Translations under genes and position numbers: made by a program
Shown here: piece by piece, positions 11,516 through 23,092 of the stretch
How positions within the stretch are numbered: position 1 is the stretch's first letter
How the letters are laid out: each line of letters begins with the position of its first letter
The notes under the pieces: model-generated
Database searches by the model: none
Told to the model about the DNA's origin: nothing
Seen by the model: only the letters and a program-made list of their open reading frames with translations
Assembly (NCBI RefSeq): GCF_042186555.1
Contig: NC_133333.1
Span: 222,582,757 to 222,646,756, forward strand
DNA: 64,000 nucleotides
Source of the DNA: Aquarana catesbeiana
Taxonomy: Eukaryota > Chordata > Amphibia > Anura > Ranidae
Reading direction: 5' to 3'

Positions 11516-11617
11516 ACAATATCTTATCACGGTTACGTGATGGTTTATATTTTTGGGGTTGTATTTGAGATGTGCAAAGAGAGATCACACAAACACTTGT
11601 AGGTGTAACATTTAACT

Positions 11618-12250
11618 ACCATATTTATCAGCGTATAACACGCACCTTTTCCCCCTTAAAGTTGATGGAAAATCGTGTGTGCGTGTTATACGCCGAACGG
11701 CTTCCTCGGAGGGGAAGGAGGGAACGAGTATTGACGTTCCGCCATTGGACCGGTGTTATGTCCATCATAAGAGCCGGGCCAAGGGGTGTGACTGGGCGGG
11801 ATTGCGAGCCGAGTCGTGTACACAGGAAATCCGGCTATGTTTATGTTGGCAAAAACAAGGCTGCAGATGCGCACTGATCATGCTGCAAAGAGGGGCAAGA
11901 CTGCAGATGGGCACTGATCATGCTGCAATGATGAGCAAGGCTGCAGATGGGCACCGATCAGACTGCAATGATTGGCAAGGCTGCAGATGGGCACTGATCA
12001 TGCTGCAAAGAGGGGCAAGACTGCAGATGGGCACTGATCAGGCTACAATGATGGGCAAGGCTGCAATGATGGGCACTGATCAGGCTGCAATGATGGGCAG
12101 TGCAAGGCTGCGGATGGGCACTGATAAGGCTGCATTGATGGGCACTGACCCTTATTTTTCTTTAAAATTCTTTATTCAAAATGTAAGTTTTTTTTTCCTG
12201 AAACTTTCCTCTTAAAATTAAAGTGCGTGTTATACGCCAATAAATACGGT
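11618..12250. mobile_element. MITE with 27-bp inverted termini enclosing a tandem array
   Basis: The left end ACCATATTTATCAGCGTATA and right end TATACGCCAATAAATACGGT are inverted repeats with the shared core GTATAACACGCAC. Inside (about 11,855-12,150) are about eight units of 33-40 bp carrying 'ggctgcagatgggcactgat' and 'catgctgcaatgatg'. The open frame across the array (178 codons) is a repeat artefact. Confidence 0.75.
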
Positions 12251-12274
12251 AAGTAATGACAGATAACAATCTGT

Positions 12275-12455
12275 AATTTGAATACTACCAAAATAAAGCC
12301 CTTTCTGTCTAAAAATAAAAAATAAAAAAATTATAAAAATGTCATATAGGTGCAGTATTGCATGACCGCGCAATTGTCATTCAACGTGCGACAGTGCTGA
12401 AGGCTGAAAATTGGCCTGGGCAGGAAGGGGGTGAAAGTGCCCAGTAGGCAAGTGG
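12275..12455 (+). mobile_element. 3' end of TTAA-family MITE 'D'
   Basis: It shares 'ccgcgcaattgtcattcaa', 'aaaattggcctgggcaggaa' and 'gggggtgaaagtgcccag' with the end of the element at 45,375-46,461, and finishes GGCAAGTGG before TTAA (12,456-12,459). The 5' part is missing. Confidence 0.65.
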
Positions 12456-12756
12456 TTAAAGCAGAATTAAACTCTGTAAATACCTCTGCACTGATGACGG
12501 GACGTCCACAAGGTCATTCATCGGTCCAACATGTTCTACCCAGCTCTTTCGGGGTGTTGGTCTTTGGCTGTCTTGATTGGCATGCCGGGAAATACCAAAA
12601 CTCCGGCTCTTGTGCACTGGAGTTCATTTATTCAGGTGCCAAGGTGTGCTGGGAAAGCTGAGTTGCTCATACACCTCTCAATGTACATTCATTGCGAGCA
12701 GGCAGGTAGGGTTTTTTTTCCATTGCAGTAGAAAGCATAGCATGTATCTTCTGAAA

Positions 12757-13386
12757 TAAAGAGAAAAAAGTTTTTTTTTTGTTTTGTTCTAGGCTGGGAG
12801 TGAAGCTCCCACCTTGACAATCAAGTGGTTAATTAGGCAAACATAGGGCTATTGGAAGGTGCAAATATTTATTATATCAAATTCCAGTAAAAGAGTATAA
12901 TAGCTCGATAGAAAATACAATATATCGATCTATAACACACTCATCTGCTCCATGTATCACACTGTGCTGGCGTGAGGGATTCCTTGAGCCGCTTGTGTAG
13001 TGCGCATGTCCATACGAGGCATCTCTTCCAGACTGTCCGACGACAAACCTGTGACGTCAACGCGTTTCACTACGTCATTGCAGCTTCGTCAGGAACTGGA
13101 TTCGCAGTCCACATAGTTAATTGTCCGGACACTACCAAATTGTGACGTTGTTTTTTGTTTTTTGCTTCATGTGATGTGTTTTGTCTTTGAGGGATGGTGA
13201 AGGGATTGTTTTTGATATATATGGTGTTTTCTATTGAGTTATCATTCTCTTTTTTAATTTGATTATAATAAATATTTGCACCTTCCAATAGTCCTGTGCT
13301 TGCCTTATTAACCGCTTAGCTGTCAGGGTGGGAACTTCACTCCCATCCTAGAACAAACCAAAAAAAGACCTTTTTTCTCAGTATAT
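12757..13386. mobile_element. Foldback element with hammerhead-like core
   Basis: The arms at about 12,757-12,915 and 13,225-13,386 are inverted repeats (shared 'ctattggaaggtgcaaatat', and 'gggagtgaag'-type outer parts). In the spacer the minus strand reads CTGACGA (13,092-13,086), a CUGC/GUAG-type stem, GAAAC (13,068-13,064), then GCGTTGACGTC, i.e. a possible stem III closing before a GTC cleavage triplet. No clear target duplication. Confidence 0.6.
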
Positions 13387-13664
13387 TTTGGGTAAGAGGG
13401 CACCACCACCTAACGATCTTTGGACATTGGTTAGGCAATTTTTATAACCTTCTGCAATAAAGAGGACCTGCCCTCCTGTATTTTGTTTGCACTTTAGTTT
13501 CGCTTTAACAATCGTATTTGACTGTAATGTGCATTTATGTATTTCGTCATTCACTAGAATCTAAAAATATGAGATTTGGCTGGGCAGACCCTTTTATTAG
13601 AAGAGAAATGAAATTTTTTCCATGATGGTGGAATTGTGTACTGATGGCTGATCTCTGTTTGCAG

Positions 13665-13730
13665 GTTGCGTTGTGCTGGCAGTGGAGCTCACTACAATTA
13701 ACACAAATCCCGAGGTTCAAGAATATCAGA
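13665..13730 (+). CDS. JAM3: JAM3 exon 2: end of signal peptide and mature N terminus
   Basis: The acceptor is ctgtttgcag and the donor is gtaagt. The exon opens in phase 1: two bases complete a glycine codon, and it then reads CVVLAVELTTINTNPEVQEY. This matches the end of the JAM-C signal peptide (hydrophobic, small residues before the cleavage site) and the first strand of the V domain, where NPEVQEY parallels the mammalian TPVVQEF. The length of 66 nt fits the family. The last base starts the codon completed by exon 3. Signal-peptide cleavage probably falls near the Ala-Val, but that is inference. Confidence 0.85.
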
Positions 13731-14002
13731 GTAAGTCCATGTCCTCCTGTCTCTGATCAATGTTAGTCCTTTTCTCCTTTTTTCCCAGTTGTGATAACAT
13801 CAGAAGGTAATTGCAGCCTTTCTCTGGTCATTATATAGATATGTAGTCCGGATTGTGAGGGTGAGAAGCATTGTAGCATATTTCCCACAGTAATCAGACT
13901 CCAATTTGTTCCTTTCCAACGCATGATGGTTAATGAAAGGAGATTGTTCTGTCTTGTGGAATGAATGGAAGGGTGCAATTTGTTTTGTCATTCTCTCCTT
14001 AA

Positions 14003-14423
14003 AGTAGAATTCCACTACCACTAACCATGCTTAGAAATGTTCCCTCTCCCCTCCTGCTACCTGTCCTACCTAATCTGTGGAACAAAGATCTGTATACTTA
14101 CCTAGTTTTTAGTCTACTCCAGTTCAGTTATGTGATCCCACAGCTCTGGCTCCCCTATGTCGGTGAGTGGCTGCTGCAGGGGAGAGAATGGAGCGCTGAC
14201 ATTGGTTGGGACATGGGAGCCTTTGGGTGACATCAAGGCTTCCGAAACTTCCAGCCATTGTCAAGTGCTTTCTTCTCTCCCCTGCAGCCAGCGCTTACCA
14301 AGGGATTACATGTCTGGACTGGAAGGGACCAAAAATAGGTACATCTACAGGTTAGGCAAGATGGATATTAGGAAGGCAAGGGAACATTTTTAAGCATAGT
14401 TGAAGTCAGCCTGGAATTCCACT
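14003..14423. mobile_element. TTAA-flanked MITE
   Basis: TTAA at 13,999-14,002 and 14,424-14,427; termini AGTAGAATTCCA and TGGAATTCCACT are inverted. The right TTAA is shared with the next element. Confidence 0.8.
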
Positions 14424-14427
14424 TTAA

Positions 14428-15976
14428 AGCCCAACTCCAGGATTTAAACGGAAAGACAGCCTGGTTCCTTAACCTGCCCATCAAATCTCCCTGCTTTTTT
14501 TTGCAAAATCTTTATTACGTTTTTCACAATTGTACAACAGAAAATATGGAGAAAGGAAAAGCCAAATTTGAAAACATAAAGTTATAATACTAATAAAATA
14601 TACAGCAAGTGGCCAGATGCCTTTTACATTTCCATCAGAATAGAGTTCACCTGATAAAAAACGAAAAATAGTAAACCGCACAAGTGGTCAAACATGTAAA
14701 CAAATTGTTAATGTGAAAACCAGCTGCAGGCACACTAATGCCCTGTACACACAACCGTTTTTCCCGTCGGAATAAACTCTAATGCCGCGTACACACGGTC
14801 GGACTTTTCGGCTACAAAAGTCCGACAGCCTGTCCGACAGACTTTCAACGGACTTTTGTCAGACTTTTTTCGGACTTGCGGCAGACTTTCTTATGAACGG
14901 ACTTGCCTACATACGATCACACAAAAGTCCGACGGATTCGTATGTGATGACGTACACCGGACTAAAATAAGGAAGTTGATAGCCAGTAGTCAGTAGCTGC
15001 CCTAGCGTGGGTTTTTGTCCATCGGACTAGCACACAGACGAGCGGATTTCTGTGCATCAAATGCATTAGTACATCCACCACCAGTGCAATGGGCTGTCAG
15101 CAGAAGTGAATATATGAAGGCCTACCAGATTTCCATGACCTCCTAAATTAATAGAATGGTCATAAATCACATGAGTAAAATCTCCCTGGCACGACACACA
15201 ACTTGATAGTAAATCAGGTTAAAAAATGCCCAAAGATTTTAAATTACTCTCACACTAGGTGCAAAGAGGACACCCATGCCCGTTTCACAGGACTTCTTCT
15301 GCTACCAAACTTGTTTGTGGTTATCACTCAAAAAAGCATAAAAGGAGACCCATGCTCCACATAGTGTAAACCAGCTATTACAATTTTATTAAAAGCTAAA
15401 AATTGCACTTACACAGAAGAAAATCACCAAGAGGGACACCTCTAGTTTGCGAAGACGTCACGTGTGTGGCTCAACTGACGCCTTTCGTCAAATAACATTT
15501 TCAAAAGACTTTGACGAAATGTGTCAGGGCGGAGCCACACACATAATGTCATCGTGAACTGGAGGTGACCCTTGTGGTGAGTTTGATGTGACAATACAGT
15601 GCTGTATTTGATTTGATTGATTGTGTCAAACAGTGTGCCAGGGAGCTTTTACTCATGTGATTTATGACCTTTCTATTAACTTAGGAGGTCATGCAAATCT
15701 GGTAAGCCTTCATATATTCACTTTTGGTGATGGCCCATTGCACTGGTTATTTCCTCCTCCTCGGTGCTAGCGTTGTGCAGTGGGCGGCAAGGAGACCACA
15801 TGTTCCTGCAGAGCGTTATCCAGCCCAAAATGGGATGGCAGCAGTAGAATGCGAAATCATGGAGCTACACAATGATGTGGACAGTCTTTAAGTATGAAAA
15901 TAAAAATGAGAAAAAGAGCAATGTCTGGGAATGAATTCTGTAAGTATAAAAAAAAAAAAAAAACTGGAGTTGGACT
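14428..15976. mobile_element. TTAA-flanked MITE with younger insertions
   Basis: Starts AGCCCAACTCCAGG and ends CTGGAGTTGGACT, inverted, with TTAA on both sides (14,424-14,427 and 15,977-15,980). Inserted in it are fragments beginning TAATGCCCTGTACACAC (about 14,738) and TAATGCCGCGTACACACGG (about 14,781), a widespread frog repeat with 'gtccgac' motifs, and a foldback element. Confidence 0.7.
15075..15755. mobile_element. Foldback element nested in the TTAA MITE
   Basis: The arms at about 15,078-15,195 and 15,625-15,752 are inverted repeats (for example 'cataaatcacatgagtaaaa' against 'ttttactcatgtgatttatg'). The core has CGTCAAA (about 15,485) facing TTTGACGAAATGTGTC (about 15,514), a 7-bp stem next to GAAA, like the ribozyme-like cores of the other foldbacks but with box 1 degraded (CTGACGC). 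Confidence 0.55.
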
Positions 15977-16509
15977 TTAATGTCATCCTAGCATTAGGTG
16001 TAAAACTAAAGTTACTGCCCGTAGCATCCAAGCATGGAGTCTGGCTGTAGTGGCTTGATTTTTGGCTTCAGGAATTGTCATGTTTTGCTTTTTCCCCATC
16101 ATACAATATACCTGCATTATACAAAGCACGTTTTTGTCACCATTAGGTATTTAGCCTTGATGCTTATAACCCATGTTATGTTTCATCTTGGTAATAACTG
16201 TATCTAAAGCCAATGTAATTAACAATAATCTAAAACCTACATTACCACTAACCCTGACCCTGAACACCACGCTAAATGCTGCACTGATCTTTTGTGACTG
16301 ATTGTAAAAATCATTTAAAAGTGAATGAAAAGTAATCCTCTCGGGGTTTATTTTTTTTCCTAGCATTTGAAAATCGATCGTCAATGTATGTGGACACCTT
16401 TAGCTGTAATTTGCAGTCTGCAGACTTTTATCTATATTTGTTGCAGCTGTTGGTATTTCAAATGAGATATTCTACAAAAGTTGAATCTTTTTACCCTGTT
16501 TTCTGCCAG

Positions 16510-16623
16510 GAGTGGAGCTCTCTTGTATCATTAAAAACAGCAACACCAATGACCCACGCATTGAATGGAAGAAGACTCGTAATAATGAGACCACCTATGT
16601 CTATTTTGAAAATAATATTCAAG
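16510..16623 (+). CDS. JAM3: JAM3 exon 3: first half of V-type Ig domain
   Basis: The acceptor is ttctgccag and the donor is gtatat. The exon encodes VELSC, with the first cysteine of the V-domain disulphide, then NDPRIEWKK and TTYVYFENNIQ. The RIE tripeptide is the conserved homo/heterodimerisation motif of JAM V domains, and the following tryptophan is the Ig core residue. A sequon, N-E-T, is visible in NNETTY. There are 37 whole codons, the same number as in mammalian JAM-C. The exon lies about 100 bp upstream of a very large 30-bp tandem array in intron 3. An AG two bases downstream of the chosen acceptor exists but would remove the conserved Val. Confidence 0.93.
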
Positions 16624-16648
16624 GTATATTAGCTAGGCAATATGGAAA

Positions 16649-16663
16649 GGGGGGGGGGGGGGG
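16649..16663. repeat. G15 homopolymer
   Basis: Uninterrupted run of 15 G, 25 bp after the exon 3 donor, where assembly length errors are likely. Confidence 0.95.
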
Positions 16664-16719
16664 TTATTAGGGGGCTTTGATGGGTTGATTTGGAGACATA
16701 CATACAGTAAATGCAAGGT

Positions 16720-19500
16720 TCATGCGTAGAAAGGAGAACCAGGTGAGCTGGGATAAAATGAAGGGGTGCACATGGAAGGTGTGATGAGAGAGGAAGAGGT
16801 ACACAGTATAGACATGATCAGGTGAAGGGGCATACAGTTAATGGTGATGGAAGGAAAGGGGTGCACAGTCAGGGGGGATGAGGGGAAGGGAGCGCACAGT
16901 AAAGTCCTGATAAACGGAAGTGGCATGCAGTAAGGAGTGATGAGGGGAAGGGGCACAAAGTGAAGCGTAATGAGAGAAAGGGGTGCACAGTGAAAGGTGA
17001 TGAGGGGAAGGGGCACGCAGCAAAGGGGGCCGAGGGGAATGGGCACACAGCGAAGTGTGATGAGAGAAAGAGGTGCACAGTAAAGGGTGATGAGGGGAAG
17101 GGGCGCACAGTGAAGGGTGATGAGGGGAAGGGGCGCACAGTGAAGGGTGATGAGGGGAAGGGGCGCACAGTGAAGGGTGATGAAAAGGAAGGGGCATACA
17201 GTGAAGGGTGATGAGGGGAAGGGACACAAAGTAAAGCATGATGTAAGAAAGGGGTGCATAGTGAAGGGTGATGAGGGGGAGGGGCACGCAGTGAAGGGTG
17301 ATGAGGGGAAGGGCCGCACAGTGAAGGGTGAGGAGGAAAAGGGGTGCACAGTGGAGTCATGATGAACAGAAGTGGCACACAGTGAAGGGTGATGAGGGGA
17401 AGGGACGCACAGTGAAGGTTGAGGAGAGGAAGGGGCACACAGTGAAGGGTGATGAGAGGAAGGGACGCATAGTGAAGGGTGATGAGAGGAGGGGGCGCAC
17501 AGTGAAGGGTGATGAGAGGAGGGGGCGCACAGTGAAGGGTGATGAGAGGAGGGGGCGCACAGTGAAGGGTAATGAGAGGAAGGTGCGCACAGTGAAGAGT
17601 GATGAGAGGAAGGGGGCGCATAGTGAAGGGTGATGAGAGGAAGGTGCGCACAGTGAAGGGTGATGAGGGGAAGGGACACAAAATAAAGCATGATGTAAGA
17701 AAGGGGTGCATAGTGAAGGGTGATGAGGGGGGGGGCACGCAGTGAAGGGTGATGAGGGGAAGGGCCGCACAGTGAAGGGTGAGGAGGGGAAGGGGTGCAC
17801 AGTGAAGTCATGATGAACAGAAGTGGCACACAGTGAAGGGTGATGAGGGGAAGGGGTGTACAGTGAAGCGTGATGAGAGAAGGGGGTGCACAGTGAAGGT
17901 TGAGGAGAGGAAGGGGCACACAGTGAAGGGTGAGGAGGAAAAGGGGTGCACAGTGGAGTCATGATGAACAGAAGTGGCACACAGTGAAGGGTGATGAGGG
18001 GAAGGGACGCACAGTGAAGGGTGATGAGAGAAAGGCGCGCACAGTGAAGGTTGAGGAGAGGAAGGGGCACACAGTGAAGGGTGATGAGAGGAAGGGACGC
18101 ACAGTGAAGGGTGATGAGAGGAAGGGGCACACAGTGAAGGGTGATGAGAGGAGGGGGCGCACAGTGAAGGGTGATGATAGGAGGGGGCGCACAGTGAAGG
18201 GTGATGAGAGGAGGGGGCGCACAGTGAAGGGTGATGAGAGGAGGGGGCGCACAGTGAAGGGTAATGAGAGGAAGGTGCGCACAGTGAAGAGTGATGAGAG
18301 GAAGGGGGCGCATAGTGAAGGGTGATGAGAGGAAGGTGCGCACAGTGAAGGGTGATGAGGGGAAGGGACACAAAATAAAGCATGATGTAAGAAAGGGGTG
18401 CATAGTGAAGGGTGATGAGGGGGGGGGCACGCAGTGAAGGGTGATGAGGGGAAGGGCCGCACAGTGAAGGGTGAGGAGGGGAAGGGGTGCACAGTGAAGT
18501 CATGATGAACAGAAGTGGCACACAGTGAAGGGTGATGAGGGGAAGGGGTGTACAGTGAAGCGTGATGAGAGAAGGGGGTGCACAGTGAAGGTTGAGGAGA
18601 GGAAGGGGCACACAGTGAAGGGTGATGAAAGAAAGGGGCGCACAGTGAATGGTGATGAGTGGAAGGGGGTGCACAGTGAATGGTGATGAGGGGAAGGGAC
18701 ACAAAGTAAAGCATGATGTAAGACATGGGTGCATAGTGAAGGGTGATGGGGGGGAGGGGCACGCAGTGAAGGGTGATGAGAGGAAGGGGTGTACAGTGAA
18801 GGGTGATGAGAGGAAGGGGTGCACGGTGCAGAGTGATGAGGGGAAGGGGCGCACAGTGCAGAGTGATGAGGGGAAGGGGCGCACAGTGCAGAGTGATGAG
18901 GGGAAGGGGCGCACAGTGCAGAGTGATGAGGGGAAGGGGCGCACAGTGCAGAGTGATGAGGGGAAGGGGCGCACAGTGCAGAGTGATGAGGGGAAGGGGC
19001 GCACAGTGCAGAGTGATGAGGGGAAGGGGCGCACAGTGCAGAGTGATGAGGGGAAGGGGCGCACAGTGCAGAGTGATGAGGGGAAGGGGCGCACAGTGCA
19101 GAGTGATGAGGGGAAGGGGCGCACAGTGCAGAGTGATGAGGGGAAGGGGCGCACAGTGCAGAGTGATGAGGGGAAGGGGCGCACAGTGCAGGGTGATGAG
19201 AGGAAGGTGCGCACAGTGAAGGGTGATGAGAGGAGGGGGCGCACAGTGAAGGGTGATGAGAGGAAGGTGCGCACAGTGAAGGGTGATGAGAGGAGGGGGC
19301 GCACAGTGAAGGGTGATGAGAGGAGGGGGCGCACAGTGAAGGGTGATGAGAGGAGGGGGCGCACAGTGAAGTGTGATGAGGGGAAGGGGCGCACAGTGAA
19401 GGGTGATGAGAGGAGGGGGCGCACAGTGAAGGGTGTTGAGGGGAAGGGACACACAATGAAGGTGTGATGTGGGGAATGGGTGCACAGGCAAGGGTGATGT
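16720..19500 (+). repeat. 30-bp minisatellite array filling JAM3 intron 3
   Basis: About 90 tandem units of 30 bp with the motif 'gcacagtgaagggtgatgag' followed by 'gggaagggg'-type sequence. The array shows higher-order duplication: a variant block with 'gagtcatgatgaacagaagt' recurs at 17,354, about 17,811, 17,956 and about 18,500, and the 17.35-17.9 and 17.95-18.6 kb blocks match at an offset of about 600 bp. About twelve consecutive identical units (variant 'cagtgcagagtgatgag') lie at 18,829-19,190. Because 30 is a multiple of three, up to 548 codons stay open in several frames on both strands (for example PFPSSPFTVR repeats, minus). None begins or ends like a gene. Confidence 0.97.
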
Positions 19501-19758
19501 ATGATTACAGCAGCCTTTCTCTAATCATACATCACCCATTCCTTCAGAGTTTGCTAGGGGTTCCTTTAAGCAGTGTTCTCTGTACAACACTGCGGAATGT
19601 GTCAGTGCTACATAAATGTATAATAATAATAATAGCATGTGACTGTGGTGGGAACGTTAGATTGTTGTGTAGAGACTGACGTGAACAGTTTCATGTACTT
19701 AGTATAGTAGTTTGAAGTGCATGTACTTTATAAGCAAATCTGTATTGTTCTGTATTAG

Positions 19759-19911
19759 GAGACTTAAAAGGTCGTGCTGAAGTTCAGTCCCAAAGCTCGT
19801 TGGTTATAAATAATGCCAGCCGGACCGACAGTGGAACATATCGCTGCGAAGTGGCCGCCGTGGACGACCTTAAGAATTTAGCAGAGATTATAATTAATCT
19901 CACTGTCAAAG
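19759..19911 (+). CDS. JAM3: JAM3 exon 4: second half of V-type Ig domain
   Basis: The acceptor is tgtattag and the donor is gtaagc. The 153-nt exon encodes GDLKGRAEVQSQSSLVINNA, then SRTDSGTYRCEVAAVDDLKN and a final INLTVK strand. D-S-G-x-Y-x-C is the classic Ig F-strand signature, supplying the second V-domain cysteine. Two sequons are seen: N-A-S in NNAS and N-L-T in INLT. The exon starts and ends in phase 1, as expected for an Ig half-domain exon. The intron before it is largely 30-bp minisatellite; the one after it is 8.3 kb and transposon-rich. Confidence 0.95.
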
Positions 19912-20327
19912 GTAAGCATTGCTGTAACATGCTGAAATAGTCCACACTTTGATTTTGTGTTATTTTATGTGTTGCCAGCAGCATCTGGCCCTCTGGAGAT
20001 ATCTCAGACAGAACAGATATTGATAGTCAGTTGTAGCTGCCAGATGCTATTCCTCTCATCTAGTTGAATTATTGCTGACTTGTCAGTTACTGACTGTCAT
20101 ATTATATTATTATTATTATATTATATATCTGAGATATGTTTGTTTCTACCCAAGAAGAGCGATGCCACTTACTGGCCAATTTATAGAGGCTGTTTCCAGA
20201 ACAAATTAAAACTGATGCTGATATAAAGTTTAGGTATATAGTGGTACAGTACATGTAATCTGCGGAACCCTTAATCTGCACCTGTGCCCAGACTATGTGG
20301 TTGTAAAAGCTGCATTCTCTGCATTAA

Positions 20328-20710
20328 AGTGGAGCTGCACTCAAAAGGGGAAGCTCCGCTTGTCTGCCTCCCTACTACTTACCTGAGCCTGATCTCGATG
20401 CAGGGATCTGCACAATAGCAGAGGCTCTCTCTGCTCTCCCCTCCTTATCGGTTCTGACACAGCAGCGGGAGCTATTGGCTCCCACTGCTGTCAGTCAGAT
20501 CCAGTGCGGACAGAGCAGGGGGAGGGGCAGAGATGCACTCTTACACACAGAGGTGGCTCAGAAGTGAGCACACACAAGTGCCCCCATGGCAAGTGGCTTA
20601 ATATGGGGGCACTTGGCATGGGGGAGGAGCCAGGAGCACCAGTGAAGAGGATCGGGGCTTCTCTGTGCAAAGCCATTGCACAGAGCAGGTGAGTATGACT
20701 TGTTTGTTTA
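20328..20710 (+). mobile_element. MITE family 'E', split by the piggyBac-type element
   Basis: TTAA at 20,324-20,327, then AGTGGAGCTGCACTC. The body matches family E: 'cttacctgagcctgatctcg', 'agcagcgggagctattggct', 'gagcaggtgagtatgacttg'. It breaks off at TTAA 20,711, and its A-rich tail and 'caatcact' end resume after TTAA at 26,599-26,627. The other full copies show what the uninterrupted element looks like. Confidence 0.75.
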
Positions 20711-21584
20711 TTAACCACTTGACGACCGCCTCACGCCGATGTACGTCGGCAAGGCGGCACGGACAGGCAAAATCACGTACAGGGTACGTGATTTGCCTTC
20801 CGCGGGTGGGGGGTCCGACCGGACCCCCCCCCCGCCGCCCGAGGCGGTCCCGTTCTGTCCCCCGGCGATCAGAGACGAGGGGGAGGCCATCCGTTCGTGG
20901 CCCCCCCCTCGCGATCGCCGCCGGCCAATGGGAACACAGCATACAGCAGCAAAGGAAGTGATGTATTCTCCCCTCGGGTCGGTAGTTTCCGTTCCGGCCC
21001 GAGGAGAGACGGCATGTGAGTGAGTGCACTAACACACACACACACACACAGTAGAACATGCCAGGCACACATTACACCCCGATCGCCCCCCGATCCCCCC
21101 CCAATCACCCCCCCCCCCCCGTCACAAACTGACACCAGCAGTTTTTTTTTTTTTTTTCTGATTACTGCTGTGTCAGTTTGTGACAGTTACAGTGTTAGCA
21201 CAGTTACTGTTACCCCCCTGTAGGTCTAGGGTACCCCCCTAACCCCCCCTAATAAAGTTTTAACCCCTTGATCACCCCCTGTCACCAGTGTCGCTAAGCG
21301 ATCATTTTTCTGATCGCTGTATTAGTGTCGCTGGTGACGCTAGTTAGTGAGGTAAATATTTAGGTTCGCCGTCAGCGTTTTATAGCGACAGGGACCCCCA
21401 TATACTACCGAATAAATGTTTTAACCCCTTGATTGCCCCCTAGTTAACCCTTTCACCACTGATCACCGTATAAACGTTACGGTTGACGCTGGTTAGTTTT
21501 TTTTTTTTTTTATAGTGTCAGGGCACCCGCCGTTTATTACCGAATAAAGGTTTAGCCCCCTGATCGCCCGGCGGTGATATGCGT

Positions 21585-22650
21585 CGCCCCAGGCAGCGTC
21601 AGATTAGCGCCAGTACCGCTAACACCCACGCACACAGCATGCGCCTCCCTTAGTGGTATAGTATCTGATCGGATCAATATCTGATCCGATCAGATCTATA
21701 CTAGCGTCCCCAGCAGTTTAGGGTTCCCAAAAATGCAGTGTTAGCGGGATCAGCCCAGATACCTGCTAGCACCTGCGTTTTGCCCCTCCGCCCAGCCCAC
21801 CCAAGTGCAGTATCGATCGATCGCTGTCACTTACAAGGCACTAAACGCATAACTGCAGCGTTCGCAGAGTCAGGCCTGATCCCTGCGATTGCTAACAGTT
21901 TTTTTGGTAGCATTTTGGTGAACTGGCAAGCACCAGCCCCAGGAAGCGTCAGGTTAGCGCCAGTACCGCTAACACCCACGCACGCACCGTACACCTCCCT
22001 TAGTGGTATAGTATCTGAACGGATCAATATCTGATCCGATCAGATCTATACTAGCGTCACCAGCAGTTTAGGGTTCCCAAAAACGCAGTGTTAGCGGGAT
22101 CAGCCCAGATACCTGCTAGCACCTGCGTTTTGCCCCTCCGCCCGGCCCAGCCCAGCGCACCCAAGTGCAGTATCGATCGATCACTGTCACTTACAGAACA
22201 CTAAACGCATAACTGCAGCGTTCGCAGAGTCAGGCCTGATCCCTGCGATCGCTAACAGTTTTTTTGGTAGCGTTTTGGTGAACTGGCAAGCACCAGCCCC
22301 AGGCAGCGTCAGGTTAGCGCCAGTACCGCTAACACCCACGCACGCACCGTACACCTCCCTTAGTGGTATAGTATCTGATCGCATCAATATCTGATCCGAT
22401 CAGATCTATACTAGCGTCACCAGCAGTTTAGGATTCCCAAAAACGCAGTGTTAGCTGGATCAGCCCAGATACCTGCTAGCACCTGCGTTTTGCCCCTCCG
22501 CCCGGCCCAGCCCACCCAAGTGCAGTATCGATCGATCACTGACACTTACAAAACACTAAACGCATAACTGCAGCGTTCGCAGAGTCAGGCCTGATCCCTG
22601 CGATCGCTAACAGTTTTTTGGTAGCGTTTTGGGGAACTGGCAAGCACCAG
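21585..22650 (+). repeat. Three ~350-bp direct repeats in the piggyBac-type element
   Basis: Units begin near 21,585, 21,945 and 22,306. Each contains 'cagcgtcaggttagcgccag', 'atctgatccgatcagatcta', 'cagtatcgatcgatc', 'aactgcagcgttcgcagag' and 'aactggcaagcaccagc'. Differences between units are mostly point changes. The third is slightly shorter and runs into the transposase remnant. Confidence 0.9.
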
Positions 22651-22705
22651 CGGCCTAGTACACCCCGGTCGTAGTCAAACCAGCACTGCAGTAACACGTG
22701 GTGAC

Positions 22706-23092
22706 GTGGCGAGTCCCATAAGTGCAGTTCAAGCTGGTGAGGTGGCAAGCACAAGTAGTGTCCCGCTGCCACCAAGAAGACAAACACAGGCCCGTCATGC
22801 CCATAATGCCCTTCCTGCTGCATTCGCCAATCCTAATTGGGAACCCACCACTTCTGCAGCGCCCGTACTTCCCCCATTCACATCCCCAACCAAATGCAGT
22901 CGGCTGCATGAGAGGCATTTTCTTTATGTCCTCCCGAGTACCCCTACCCAGCGAACCCCCCAAAAAAGATGTGTCTGCAGCAAGCGCGGATATAGGCGTG
23001 ACACCCGCTATTATTGTCCCTCCTGTCCTGACAATCCTGGTCTTTGCATTGGTGAATGTTTTGAACGCTACCATTCACTAGTTGAGTATTAG
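22706..23092 (+). pseudogene. piggyBac transposase C-terminal cysteine-rich domain remnant
   Basis: 128 codons open from an ATG at 22,706. The last ~45 residues read QKRCVCSKRGYRRDTRYYCP followed by SCPDNPGLCIGECFERYHSL. This is the C-terminal zinc-binding domain of piggyBac transposases: RC..C...G.RRDTRY.C..C...P.LC...CFE.YH. A Pro/Thr-rich linker precedes it, as in the family. The whole catalytic core with its acidic residues is missing, so this is not an active enzyme. The stop is followed by A-rich sequence including aataaa, consistent with a transposase 3' UTR. The intact zinc domain may simply reflect youth of the copy. Confidence 0.85.

Noticed and set aside
1..13664. JAM3 exon 1 within the window
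   Set aside because: No frame with a hydrophobic leader ending in a phase-1 GT donor was found, and the region is dense in transposons. It more likely lies upstream.
16838..19491. Very long open frames (up to 548 codons) on both strands, with PFPSSPFTVR-, PLPLITLHCA- or EGKGRTVKGD-like repeats
   Set aside because: The 30-bp unit is divisible by three and lacks stops in several frames at once. Multiple overlapping frames on both strands are open together, which is expected of the repeat and not of a coding gene.
17000..19500. CRISPR-like regular array
   Set aside because: Units are contiguous 30-bp repeats without unique spacers, in a vertebrate intron.
21738..22034. 98-codon frame in the direct repeats as a transposase N terminus
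   Set aside because: It lies within ~350-bp repeats that carry different frames in each unit. No helix-turn-helix or DDE motif.
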